Origin: Ignavibacteriaceae bacterium
GTDB taxonomy: Bacteria; Bacteroidota; Ignavibacteria; Ignavibacteriales; Ignavibacteriaceae
Assembly (NCBI GenBank): GCA_019638025.1
Contig: JAHBUO010000001.1
Span: forward strand, 248,001-312,000
DNA length: 64,000 nucleotides
Direction of reading: 5' to 3'
Shown: positions 19,023 through 27,484 of the stretch, one piece after another
Position numbering within the stretch: the first letter of the stretch is position 1
Layout of the letters: each line of letters begins with the position of its first letter
Made by a program: the position numbers and the translations under genes
Notes under the pieces: generated by a model
Told to the model about the DNA's origin: nothing
Database searches by the model: none
Seen by the model: only the letters and a program-made list of their open reading frames with translations

Positions 19023-19053
19023 TTTGCAAGTTTAATTGTTTTTTATATCTTTG
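19023..19053 (+). promoter_or_regulatory. Consensus Bacteroidota promoter
   Basis: TTTG at 19,023-19,026, exactly 19 bases, then TATCTTTG at 19,046-19,053: a perfect match to the consensus TTTG-N19-TAnnTTTG. Transcription should start near 19,060. It drives the small secreted protein gene at 19,088, which also has an aaagga ribosome-binding site. Confidence 0.8.
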
Positions 19054-19087
19054 CAGTGCATTACAAACTAATAGAAAGGACTAACAT

Positions 19088-19300
19088 ATGAAATTAACAA
19101 TTGTTGCTCTGCTTTTAGCACTAGGATTAGCATTTAATGTTAATGCTCAATCACAAGACAAAAAGGCTGATAATAAAGCTAAAACAGAAGTAAAGAAAGA
19201 TGATGCAAAAAAATCTAAAAAAGAGAAAACAAAATCATCTTGCAGCGAAAGCAAATCTTGTTCTGATGAAGAAAAAGCAGCTTGCGGAGAGAAGAAATAA
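19088..19300 (+). CDS. Small secreted Lys-rich protein with C-terminal cysteines
   Basis: This 70-residue protein has a clear signal peptide (MKLTIVALLLALGLAFNVNAQ). The mature part is about 49 residues, rich in lysine and acidic residues, and ends with four cysteines in SSCSESKSCSDEEKAACGEKK. No family is recognised. A perfect promoter, a good ribosome-binding site and a strong terminator surround it, so it is a monocistronic and possibly highly expressed gene. Metal binding or redox buffering in the periplasm is possible but unproven. Confidence 0.8.
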   Translation: MKLTIVALLLALGLAFNVNAQSQDKKADNKAKTEVKKDDAKKSKKEKTKSSCSESKSCSDEEKAACGEKK

Positions 19301-19325
19301 TTCTTTATTTCTGAAAAGTTTGTCG

Positions 19326-19361
19326 AGCGGTTCAAAGTTTATTTTGAACCGCTTTTTTTTT
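19326..19361. terminator. Strong terminator between convergent genes
   Basis: Perfect 11-bp arms agcggttcaaa/tttgaaccgct with a 6-base loop are followed by eight further Ts. It ends the small secreted protein gene. The opposite strand has fewer Ts, but the hairpin may also serve the leftward ferredoxin-like gene. Confidence 0.9.
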
Positions 19362-20199
19362 AATTAATCGATACTTCTTGCAAAATTTCACCTCTTACTC
19401 CAATTACAACAACATTAACCGGAACATCTCTTTCGCTGAAGTTTAGAGCTTGCTGAACCAACTGAACTAATCCACCACAACAAGGGACTTGCATTATCGC
19501 TACAGTAATTGATTTAACTTCCGATTTATTTATCATTGTAACAATTTTATCAAGATATATTTCCTTGTTCGTATCAAGTTTGGGACAAGCAATTGCAACA
19601 CTTTTCCCCTTCATAAAATCAGCATGAAAATTTCCGTAAGAGTAGGCACAACAATCAGCAGCGATTAGTACATCGCTATTTCTATAATACGGGGCTTCCG
19701 GTGAAACGAGATGCAACTGTATGGGCCAATGAGTTAGCTGTGATTCTACTTCCGGACTTTCATCTTGATTTTCCTTAGTCTCGAAACTCAACGCTTTTGA
19801 ACCCGGGCAACCACTATGTTGTTTAGGTGCTAACTCCGATATTTCATCAAAAGGATTTGGAATCCCATTTTCTTTTAGAAACCGAAAAGCTTCATTTGCA
19901 TATTCGTTTTCACCATGCTCAATTAAGTGTTTTATGTGGGCAACAATAGTTTCTTTTCCCCCCTTAATAATATATTCCATAACTTTTCGTTCATTATAAG
20001 GTTCGGCTTCACGTTCAATTACTGTGATTGCATTTGTGGGACAAGTTCCGAGACAAGCTCCCAATCCGTCACAAAATAAATCGCTTATTAGTCGTGCTTT
20101 TCCGTTGATTATTTGAAGTGCACCTTCTGCGCAAGAGGGGACACAATCGCCGCATCCATTACATTTATCTTCATCAATTGATATAATTTTTCTTATCAT
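19360..20199 (-). CDS. 4Fe-4S ferredoxin-like protein with C-terminal Cys domain
   Basis: The N-terminus holds two Fe-S motifs: CNGCGDCVPSC (classical) and CDGLGACLGTCP, where the first spacing is unusual (C-x5-C-x3-CP) but typical of this family. The rest of the 279 residues is a conserved region with CCAYSYGNFHADF, ACPKLD and VPCCGGLV, so several further cysteines may bind another cluster. Such proteins are widespread in anaerobes, and their electron partners are unknown. It is cytoplasmic, monocistronic, and convergent with the small secreted protein gene. Confidence 0.88.
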   Translation of the reverse strand: MIRKIISIDEDKCNGCGDCVPSCAEGALQIINGKARLISDLFCDGLGACLGTCPTNAITVIEREAEPYNERKVMEYIIKGGKETIVAHIKHLIEHGENEYANEAFRFLKENGIPNPFDEISELAPKQHSGCPGSKALSFETKENQDESPEVESQLTHWPIQLHLVSPEAPYYRNSDVLIAADCCAYSYGNFHADFMKGKSVAIACPKLDTNKEIYLDKIVTMINKSEVKSITVAIMQVPCCGGLVQLVQQALNFSERDVPVNVVVIGVRGEILQEVSIN

Positions 20200-20337
20200 A
20201 ATTTACTCATTTTAATAATCAGATATTTTAATCCGATTAAATTTATGCAGATTTTCTTTAACCTCCAAACGGATTTGACTATATTGGAAGGGTAAATTAA
20301 ATTACTCAAAAAATTCTCCATCAAAATTCATAAAGCT

Positions 20338-21480
20338 ATGCTAAACAAGAAAACCATTTTACTGATTTTAATCGTAGTTCTTCAAATTACAATATTTTCA
20401 CAAGCTAAAGTCACTTTTGAAATCTCAACCGAAAATCTTTCGAAAGACGAAAAAGTTTATTTAGCCGGAAATCATGAACTTCTCGGTGTTTGGAATCCGG
20501 GAAAAGTTGTTCTGGAATCAAAAGATAATAAGCTTTGGAAAAAGACTATAAAGTTTCCCAAAAATCTGAATATTGAATTCAAAATAACCAAAGGTAGTTG
20601 GGAAACGGAAGGGCAGTTAGTATCTGGGGTTACCCCTGAAAATTTTTCTTTCCGAACTAATAAAGACACTCTCATTTCGATAAAAATTAATGATTGGAAA
20701 GATAAAAATCCTCCCATTATCATTGGACAAATAACCGGTAAAGTTGAGTATCACAATAATCTTTCAGCTAAAGGTATTTTACCGCGAGATGTTATTGTGT
20801 GGTTGCCTCCGGGATATGAAGAATCATCATCAAAAAGATTTCCTGTTTTATATATGCATGACGGACAAAATATTATCGACCCCGCAATGGCTGCTTTTGG
20901 GGTTGACTGGCAAGTTGATGAAACTTGCGATAGTTTAATTAAATTAAACGAAATGAATGAGATAATAGTTGTTGGCATTTATAACTCATCTCAGCGTCGA
21001 AGCGATTACAGCCACAACGATACCGGCTATGCTTATATGAGATGGATGGTGAACGATTTGAAACCTCTAATTGATAAAACCTATCGTACTAAACCCGACC
21101 GTGAGAATACCGCTGTTGCAGGCTCTTCAATGGGAGGATTAATTTCATTTATGTTGCTATGGGAATATTCCGATGTTTTTTCAAAAGGAGCTTGTTTCTC
21201 GCCGGCCTTCAAAATTGACCGATTTGATTTTGTTAAGAATGTTAAAAACTTCAACGGAAAGAAGAAGATAATTAAAATTTATATTGATAATGGCGGACAG
21301 GGTTTAGAAGAACGACTGCAACCCGGAATAGATGAAATGGTTCAAGTTTTGGTTTCAAAAGGATATGAAATAGATAAAGAGATATTATACTTTATAGATA
21401 AAGAAGCCGAGCACAACGAAGCCGCTTGGGCGAAAAGGATGCATAAACCTTTGCTATGGTTTTTCGGTAAATCGAAGTAA
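20338..21480 (+). CDS. Secreted esterase with N-terminal starch-binding-like (CBM20) module
   Basis: The protein has 380 residues with a signal peptide (MLNKKTILLILIVVLQITIFSQA). Residues about 24-125 resemble a CBM20 starch-binding module (VYLAGNHELLGVWNPGKVVLE). The rest is an alpha/beta-hydrolase of the esterase D/enterochelin esterase-like family, with RDVIVWLPPGYEE, MHDGQN and nucleophile elbow GSSMGG. A C-terminal EAEHNEAAW provides the probable catalytic His. It may remove acyl groups from polysaccharides or act on other esters at the cell envelope. The module links it in theme with the amylase and pullulanase elsewhere in the window. Confidence 0.88.
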   Translation: MLNKKTILLILIVVLQITIFSQAKVTFEISTENLSKDEKVYLAGNHELLGVWNPGKVVLESKDNKLWKKTIKFPKNLNIEFKITKGSWETEGQLVSGVTPENFSFRTNKDTLISIKINDWKDKNPPIIIGQITGKVEYHNNLSAKGILPRDVIVWLPPGYEESSSKRFPVLYMHDGQNIIDPAMAAFGVDWQVDETCDSLIKLNEMNEIIVVGIYNSSQRRSDYSHNDTGYAYMRWMVNDLKPLIDKTYRTKPDRENTAVAGSSMGGLISFMLLWEYSDVFSKGACFSPAFKIDRFDFVKNVKNFNGKKKIIKIYIDNGGQGLEERLQPGIDEMVQVLVSKGYEIDKEILYFIDKEAEHNEAAWAKRMHKPLLWFFGKSK

Positions 21481-21497
21481 ATTCCTTTAAAACAACA

Positions 21498-21577
21498 AAA
21501 CCATTACGGTAGTCTGTTTCGAAACTCTTGTACTCCCCTAAGAATTTCCCCTGCGAAACGGCTATCCGTAATGGTTT
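21498..21577. other. Long imperfect hairpin with C-rich loop between convergent genes
   Basis: The arms start AACCATTACGG (21,499-21,509) and end CCGTAATGGTT (21,566-21,576). Pairing continues inward with single-base bulges to TTTCG (21,517-21,521) and CGAAA (21,554-21,558), about 22 bp in all. The 32-nt loop contains two tccccta/tcccct blocks. It could act as a bidirectional terminator or an RNA element; the size and loop are larger than for a simple terminator. Confidence 0.6.
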
Positions 21578-21595
21578 AAAGTGCTATGCTAAGAT

Positions 21596-22588
21596 TTATT
21601 TATATGAACTTAAAATTTTCATATAATTAGCTCGTTCAAACTGAGCAGGGTCAGCAACATTTTTATAGCTCATGCTGCCTCTCATTTGATCGAGAGATTC
21701 ATACTCGTTTACTTCCATCCAATATTTCATTTTTGTAAGAACTTCAGCGATATGATTAATTCCATACTTCAACAAAGATGATAGCATTTGAGTAGTTTTA
21801 GCTCCTGCCATAATCATTTTAAGAACATCTTTTTCTGAATAAATACCGCTTGTTGCAGATAGGTCGGCATTAATTCTTCCGTAAAGAATTGCAATCCAGC
21901 GTAATGGAAGTCTCATTGCCATTGGTGTGCTTAAAAGAACATTCGGAACAACTTCTAAATTTTCGAGGTCGATATCAGGTTGATAGAAACGGTTAAACAT
22001 AACCAAACCGTTTGCACCTGCTTTATCTAATTGGTCTGCAATCCAGGCTGTTGAACTAAAAAATGGTCCTAATTTAACGGCAATAGGAATTTGAACAGCG
22101 GCTCTAACGGCTTTCACAATGTCGATATATTCTTTGTCGATATCGGTACCGGTTTTAGCTAAATCGGTTGCAAGTCGATAAATATTAAGCTCTAAAGCAT
22201 CTGCGCCGGCTTCTTGAATTTGTTTTGCATAGTCAATCCATCCGCCTTGAGATTTTCCGTTGATACTTGCAATAACGGGAATTGAAATTGTTTCTTTTAA
22301 TTTTTTGATGTATTCGAGATAAGCATCCGGACCCAATTTATATTCGACAGCTTCCGGGAAATATGTGGTTGCTTCAGCATAACTATCTGAATAAACCGTT
22401 GTGTGATGATGAAGTTCAAATTCTTCATGCTCAATTTGTTCTTCAAAAAGAGACCAAAGAACTACCGCAGCAGCTCCGGCATCTTCCATGAGTTTTACGT
22501 TATCGATTTCCTTTGCGAGAGGACCGGCTGATGGGATAATTGGATTTTTAAGGTCTAATCCCAAATATTTTGTTGAAAGATTCATCAT
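21596..22588 (-). CDS. Dihydroorotate dehydrogenase-like FMN protein
   Basis: This 330-residue TIM-barrel flavoprotein of the DHODH-like family starts LSTKYLGLDLKNPIIPSAGPL, with FMN-binding elements IPVIASING, ALELNI, PIAVKLGP and NGLVMFNRF. The usual NxSCPN catalytic-base loop of true PyrD enzymes is not present; the equivalent position reads ELNIYRL. A direct role in pyrimidine synthesis is therefore uncertain. The subgroup is annotated as dihydroorotate dehydrogenase-like in many genomes. It is transcribed alone. Confidence 0.88.
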   Translation of the reverse strand: MMNLSTKYLGLDLKNPIIPSAGPLAKEIDNVKLMEDAGAAAVVLWSLFEEQIEHEEFELHHHTTVYSDSYAEATTYFPEAVEYKLGPDAYLEYIKKLKETISIPVIASINGKSQGGWIDYAKQIQEAGADALELNIYRLATDLAKTGTDIDKEYIDIVKAVRAAVQIPIAVKLGPFFSSTAWIADQLDKAGANGLVMFNRFYQPDIDLENLEVVPNVLLSTPMAMRLPLRWIAILYGRINADLSATSGIYSEKDVLKMIMAGAKTTQMLSSLLKYGINHIAEVLTKMKYWMEVNEYESLDQMRGSMSYKNVADPAQFERANYMKILSSYK

Positions 22589-22797
22589 TTCACCTTTGTA
22601 TAAACTTTAACTTTTTCTGGTTTTTTATAATTTCAAAATTCTATCGGCTTACTTTAGCAATAATTATACCGAACTCAATTGTTTTCTATTTGGATAAATC
22701 GACGAAAAAAGCAACCATTAATCCAACTTTTTTTCTCTTTTATAAGAAAATTCTAAAATCCAATAAACTTAATTTGCTCATTGTCCGATAATATCAA

Positions 22798-23142
22798 TTA
22801 TTTGTCGGTGTTAATCCACTTACTCCAAATTTCGGGTTGATAACCGATGGTTGAATCTTTTCCATTTCGAACTATAGGGGTTTTCAGTAGAAGTGGGTCA
22901 CTTAGTAACTCTTCTTCAATACGATAAACCATAAACGACAAATTTCTCTTTTGAAACTGCTTTCCCTCTTTATCTATTAGCTCCTCCAACGGAATTGAAC
23001 GGGTAATGTTATCCAGCTCCCCTTTTGCTAAACCTTTTTCGGTTAAATCTCTGTAATAAAATTGAATTCTTCTTTCTTTAAAGAATCTTTCAGCCTTGCG
23101 TGCATCGCTACATTTTTTTGTGCCTATTATTTGAATGTTCAT
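22798..23142 (-). CDS. ArsC/Spx-family thioredoxin-fold protein
   Basis: This 114-residue protein of the ArsC/Spx/YffB superfamily starts IQIIGTKKCSDARKAERFFKE, with one active-site cysteine at residue 11. It retains the later TPIVRNGKDSTIGYQPEIW segment, where the invariant cis-proline follows Thr. It lacks the Spx CxxC pair and the extra arsenate-reductase cysteines, so glutaredoxin-dependent reductase activity is possible but unproven. It is short and apparently monocistronic, divergent from the next gene. Confidence 0.85.
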   Translation of the reverse strand: MNIQIIGTKKCSDARKAERFFKERRIQFYYRDLTEKGLAKGELDNITRSIPLEELIDKEGKQFQKRNLSFMVYRIEEELLSDPLLLKTPIVRNGKDSTIGYQPEIWSKWINTDK

Positions 23143-23218
23143 TGCTTAACCTAACTCATTAAATTTTAATATCGCTATTAGCAATCTAAAAAAAAGATAT
23201 CTATTTTTGTTATAAGAC

Positions 23219-24994
23219 ATGTTTCGTTCAATAAAGCGTTTTTCAAAAATGAAGTATTTATTTTTTATTTTATTCTCGGTGAGTCTTTTTTCTCAAAGTA
23301 CCCGAATTTTTATGGATGGTAAGTTTGATGATTGGGTAATCGTAAATAACGGGTATATCGACAATACACACGATGGAACTGGAATTGATTTTCACTCTTT
23401 CTATGTTACTAACGATGAAAATTTTCTTTACATAAAATTCAAACTTACTCCCGAAATTAAACTTCAAGAAATTACTTCTGAAGCCCCAACTTTATATATA
23501 GATGGAGACAATAAATCAAATACCGGAATTCAAGTAAATGGAATAGGGGCGGAACTTAAATGGAATTTTGGTACACGCAACGGAAGTTTTGTAAAATCTT
23601 CAACTACAACCATTAGATATGATAAAGTACAACTACGCTATCTTCCAACCATTACTTCTGAAGAGTATGAACTTGCTATTGGAAGATTTGTTAAACCCGA
23701 CAATGTAAACTTCCTTTTCACTTCTGACACAATAAAAATTCAGTTTAAAAACGAAAAGTCTAACGGCGATTTAATGCCTAATGCCGGAACAACTTTTTCG
23801 TATGTCTTTGATAATACCCCGCTTCCACCTTACGAAGTTATTAATATAAATAAATCAGATTCGACTTTTTTAAGAGTGATGACATACAATGTAGAGTTCG
23901 ATGGATTAATGGATGTAAACAAGCAACCTATGTATCAACGAATTTTCAATGCCATAAAACCGGATATAATTACATTTAATGAATTTTTTAATACAACCGC
24001 AGAACAAGTAAGAACCGTTATGACTCAACTTTATCCGCTTCCTTGTGCAGCGCCCTGGTATGCAATTAAACTTGATGCCGGAAATGTTACTCTTTCTCGT
24101 TATCCGTTTAAGCAGCATTGGGCGGTTTATCCGGGACAAAGAATAACTGCTTCTTTAATTGATTTATCTTTATACTATCCCTCAGATTTACTACTAATTA
24201 ATTGCCACTTGCGGTGCTGTACTGCAGATGATATCAGACAACGTGAAGCTGATGCGATTATAGCTTTTCTTCGAGATGTAAAAACTGATGGAGGTATAAT
24301 AACTCTACCACCTAAAACCCCTTTTATGATTGCCGGAGATTTGAATCTTGTCGGATATAGTCAGCAATTAAGAACATTATTAAACGGAGAAATAGTAAAT
24401 ACTTCTACATACGGAACAAGCGGTCCACCGGATTGGGATTCAACCTCGCTTGAAGATTTATATTCTTATCATACCGATAAACCGACAGCTTATACCTGGC
24501 GAGACGATTCACAAAGCTATTCTCCGGGAAGACTTGATTTCATGATTTACTCAAGCAGCGTAATGAAAGTTGAAAAATCTTTTGTCCTTCAAACGGAAGT
24601 TATGCCATTAGACAGATTGAGTATGTACGAACTCAAACAAACCGATACTAAATCGGCTTCTGACCATTTTCCAAAAATTGCAGATTTCTCATTTATCACA
24701 ACCACCGGTTTTACTGAAAAGCCGGAAGTTAATGGCTTCGCTTTGCTGCAGAATTATCCAAATCCGTTTAACCCAAAGACATCAATCGGTTATCAGCTTT
24801 CAACGTCCGGAAATGTTGTATTAAAATTATTTGATGTACTCGGCAACGAGGTCGCAACATTAGTAAACGAACACAAACCGACAGGTAAGTATGAAGTTCA
24901 GTTTGATGGAACAAATTTAACTTCGGGAATATATTTTTACCGAATCCAAAGCGGTAGTTATATTGAAACGAAGAAGATGATTTTGATGAAATAA
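23219..24994 (+). CDS. Secreted endonuclease/exonuclease/phosphatase-family protein with T9SS tail
   Basis: A signal peptide is followed by a predicted beta-rich domain (about 25-205). An endonuclease/exonuclease/phosphatase domain follows (about 218-490), with MTYNVEFDG, NEFF, CHLRCC, AGDLNLVG, RLDFMIY and SDHFPK. These motifs cover the metal- and phosphate-binding residues of the family. The C-terminal 80 residues are a T9SS type A sorting domain (NYPNPFNPKTS). The enzyme is probably a surface or secreted nuclease or phosphodiesterase. An internal ATG at 23,249 would give a cleaner signal peptide (MKYLFFILFSVSLFS) and is a plausible true start. A possible -7 element TATTTTTG lies at 23,202. 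Confidence 0.88.
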   Translation: MFRSIKRFSKMKYLFFILFSVSLFSQSTRIFMDGKFDDWVIVNNGYIDNTHDGTGIDFHSFYVTNDENFLYIKFKLTPEIKLQEITSEAPTLYIDGDNKSNTGIQVNGIGAELKWNFGTRNGSFVKSSTTTIRYDKVQLRYLPTITSEEYELAIGRFVKPDNVNFLFTSDTIKIQFKNEKSNGDLMPNAGTTFSYVFDNTPLPPYEVININKSDSTFLRVMTYNVEFDGLMDVNKQPMYQRIFNAIKPDIITFNEFFNTTAEQVRTVMTQLYPLPCAAPWYAIKLDAGNVTLSRYPFKQHWAVYPGQRITASLIDLSLYYPSDLLLINCHLRCCTADDIRQREADAIIAFLRDVKTDGGIITLPPKTPFMIAGDLNLVGYSQQLRTLLNGEIVNTSTYGTSGPPDWDSTSLEDLYSYHTDKPTAYTWRDDSQSYSPGRLDFMIYSSSVMKVEKSFVLQTEVMPLDRLSMYELKQTDTKSASDHFPKIADFSFITTTGFTEKPEVNGFALLQNYPNPFNPKTSIGYQLSTSGNVVLKLFDVLGNEVATLVNEHKPTGKYEVQFDGTNLTSGIYFYRIQSGSYIETKKMILMK

Positions 24995-25153
24995 GGATTA
25001 AAATTCTTTTAGAATCTCTCCATTAACTTTTTTTTAAGTTTTACGATAATGAATTATGTTTTGTTCTGATTTTCAGAATACATTTTGAATTTGTTCATCG
25101 GTTTTGGGAACGGTAGCTGTAATCATTATTTATCAATTTATTCGGGGCGGTTA

Positions 25154-27007
25154 ATGGATAACGATTTCTACAAAAAACTTCTTTTGCAATCCCCTTTTGG
25201 ATATGCCTATCACAAAATTTTGTTTGATGAAAACCAAAAACCAATTGATTATATATTTCTTGAAATTAATGACGCTTTTATAAATCTTACCGGCCTTAAT
25301 CCTTCTAATATCATTAACAAAAAAGTAACCGAGATAATTCCCGGCATTGAAAATAGTGAATTTGATTGGATTAGCTTTTATGCTGATTGTGCTATTAACG
25401 GAACCCCAAAAGCGTTTGATCAATTTTCAGAGCATCTCAATAGGTGGTATAAGGTTGAAGTTTATTCCCCCGAAAAATTTTATTTTATTACTCTTTTTAC
25501 CGATATAACATTAGAGAAAAAGCAAACCGAAGAGCTTGAAAAGTTTTTTGATATTAATCTCGATTTACTTTGCATTGCAGACCTCGATGGAAATTTTGTA
25601 AAAGTTAATAAAGCTTGGGAGAATCTTTTAGGTTATTCTATTAATAGTTTAGAGAAAAAAAAGTTCCTCGACTTCATTCACCCCGATGACCTTGACGATA
25701 CATTAACAGCAATTGATAATTTGAAAAAAGAAAGTACTACTCTCAATTTTACCAACAGATATCTATCCGCTGACGGAAGCTATAGAATAATCGAATGGCG
25801 CTCTCGATTGGAGAAAAATCTTATTTATGCTTCTGCTCGCGATTTAACTTCTCAAAAAGAAATTGAAAATGAACTAAAGTTAAACGAAATAAAGCTTAAC
25901 GCCCTATTTTCTGCAATGACCGAAATGGTTGTTCTACATGATCTTGTTTTCGATGAACAAGGAAATGCTGTTAATTATCGCTTAATTGATTGTAATAATT
26001 CTTTCACAAAAATTACAGGAATAACTAGAGAGTCTATTTTGGGAAAACTTGCAACCGAAGTATATGGTTCAGAAAACGCCCCTTATCTTGATGAGTTTTC
26101 TAAAGTAGCATTATCAGGTGAACCTTTTGAATTTTACACTTTTTATCCGGCAATGGACAAACACTTTATGATTTCGGTAGTCTCACCTGGAAAAAATCAG
26201 TTTGCAACAATAACTACAGACGTAACGAGCATCAAACAAACAGAAGATTTAATTCAAGCAAAAAATCGTGAACTTGAAAATTATCTTTATGTTGCTTCGC
26301 ATGATTTAAGGTCACCTCTCGTTAATATTCAAGGATTTGGAAATAGGATAGAAAAACAAGTAAAAATGGTTAGAGAAGAGTTTATTAAAAATTTTAATTC
26401 TGATGAAAAAAATAAAACTATTATCTCCATCATCGATAATGATATTAAAAAATCGATTTCTTTCATTTTTAATAATGTCTACAAAATGGATGTGCTTGTT
26501 AACGGGCTCTTGACAATCTCAAGAACGGGGCGAGTGAAAATGTCAATCCAACAAATTGATATGAACAATTTAGTTAAGCGAATAATCGAATCTTTAAGCT
26601 TCCAAATTGATGAATCAAAAGCCAAGTTTGAAGTAAGCGAACTACCTGTTTGCTACGGCGATCAAAATCTTCTAAATCAATTATTTTCAAATCTGATTGG
26701 GAATTCATTAAAGTATAAAAAGCCGGACGTTCCCCCAATAATTAAAATATCAGGACAAAAAAGAGAAAAGCGAATTGTTTATTCGATAACCGATAATGGG
26801 TTGGGAATCGATAAAATAAATATCGAAAAGATTTGGCAAGTTTTCTATCGCGTTGACCCAACAGCTTCAGAAAAGGGGGAAGGTATAGGTTTAAACATCG
26901 CATCTAAAATTGTCGAAAAACACAAAGGTAAAATTTGGGTTGACTCAGAAAAGGGTGTCGGAACTACTTTTTTCATAGAATTACTTGGAAATATTTTCAC
27001 AGAATAA
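25154..27007 (+). CDS. PAS-domain sensor histidine kinase
   Basis: Three PAS-like domains (about 5-130, 135-265 and 270-385) precede a HisKA domain with the phospho-acceptor in VASHDLRSPLVN. A HATPase domain follows, with QLFSNLIGNSLKY (N box), ITDNGLGID (G1) and GEGIGLNIASKIVEKHKG (G2). There is no signal peptide or transmembrane helix, so it is a cytoplasmic sensor. An upstream ATG at 25,085 would add 23 residues with no domain; I choose the ATG at 25,154 (617 residues). It starts a three-gene signalling group. Confidence 0.92.
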   Translation: MDNDFYKKLLLQSPFGYAYHKILFDENQKPIDYIFLEINDAFINLTGLNPSNIINKKVTEIIPGIENSEFDWISFYADCAINGTPKAFDQFSEHLNRWYKVEVYSPEKFYFITLFTDITLEKKQTEELEKFFDINLDLLCIADLDGNFVKVNKAWENLLGYSINSLEKKKFLDFIHPDDLDDTLTAIDNLKKESTTLNFTNRYLSADGSYRIIEWRSRLEKNLIYASARDLTSQKEIENELKLNEIKLNALFSAMTEMVVLHDLVFDEQGNAVNYRLIDCNNSFTKITGITRESILGKLATEVYGSENAPYLDEFSKVALSGEPFEFYTFYPAMDKHFMISVVSPGKNQFATITTDVTSIKQTEDLIQAKNRELENYLYVASHDLRSPLVNIQGFGNRIEKQVKMVREEFIKNFNSDEKNKTIISIIDNDIKKSISFIFNNVYKMDVLVNGLLTISRTGRVKMSIQQIDMNNLVKRIIESLSFQIDESKAKFEVSELPVCYGDQNLLNQLFSNLIGNSLKYKKPDVPPIIKISGQKREKRIVYSITDNGLGIDKINIEKIWQVFYRVDPTASEKGEGIGLNIASKIVEKHKGKIWVDSEKGVGTTFFIELLGNIFTE

Positions 27008-27038
27008 CTATCTTGCGTATAAATTTAAGGGGTATATT

Positions 27039-27470
27039 ATGGATCACTACAAAGAAGTCGTAATTTTACTTGCCGAAGATGATGAAGGTCATGCCGAGCT
27101 TATAAAAGAAGGGCTAAAAGATTCCGGAATCACTAATAAAATTAAACATTTTGTTAACGGTGTTGATGTTGTCGATTTTCTTGAAAGTGAATCCCAAAAA
27201 GAAAACCAGGATGACGTCCCAAGTTATCTACTCCTCTTAGATATTAACATGCCAAAGATGGACGGAATAGAAGTCCTAAAAAGACTCAAATCTGATGATT
27301 CACTTAAAAAAATTCCGGTAATTATGCTCACCACAACCGATGACCCGCGCGAAGTAGAAGAATGTTATAAAATTGGCTGCAGTATTTACATTACCAAACC
27401 TGTCGATTTTTTAAAATTCACCGATACGCTTAAACGATTGGGGTTATTCGTACAAATTATAAAAATCTAA
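27039..27470 (+). CDS. Rcp1-like single-domain response regulator
   Basis: This 143-residue receiver-only protein has acidic residues in AEDDEGHAEL, phospho-acceptor Asp in LLLDINMPKMDG, Thr in MLTTTDD and Lys in YITKPVD. The insert between helix 2 and strand 3 is typical of Rcp1-like regulators that pair with PAS/GAF kinases. It has no DNA-binding output. The ATG at 27,039 follows the ribosome-binding site aagggg; the longer reading from 26,985 overlaps the kinase gene. It probably takes phosphate from the upstream kinase. Confidence 0.92.
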   Translation: MDHYKEVVILLAEDDEGHAELIKEGLKDSGITNKIKHFVNGVDVVDFLESESQKENQDDVPSYLLLLDINMPKMDGIEVLKRLKSDDSLKKIPVIMLTTTDDPREVEECYKIGCSIYITKPVDFLKFTDTLKRLGLFVQIIKI

Positions 27471-27484
27471 CTACCGGGGAAGAG

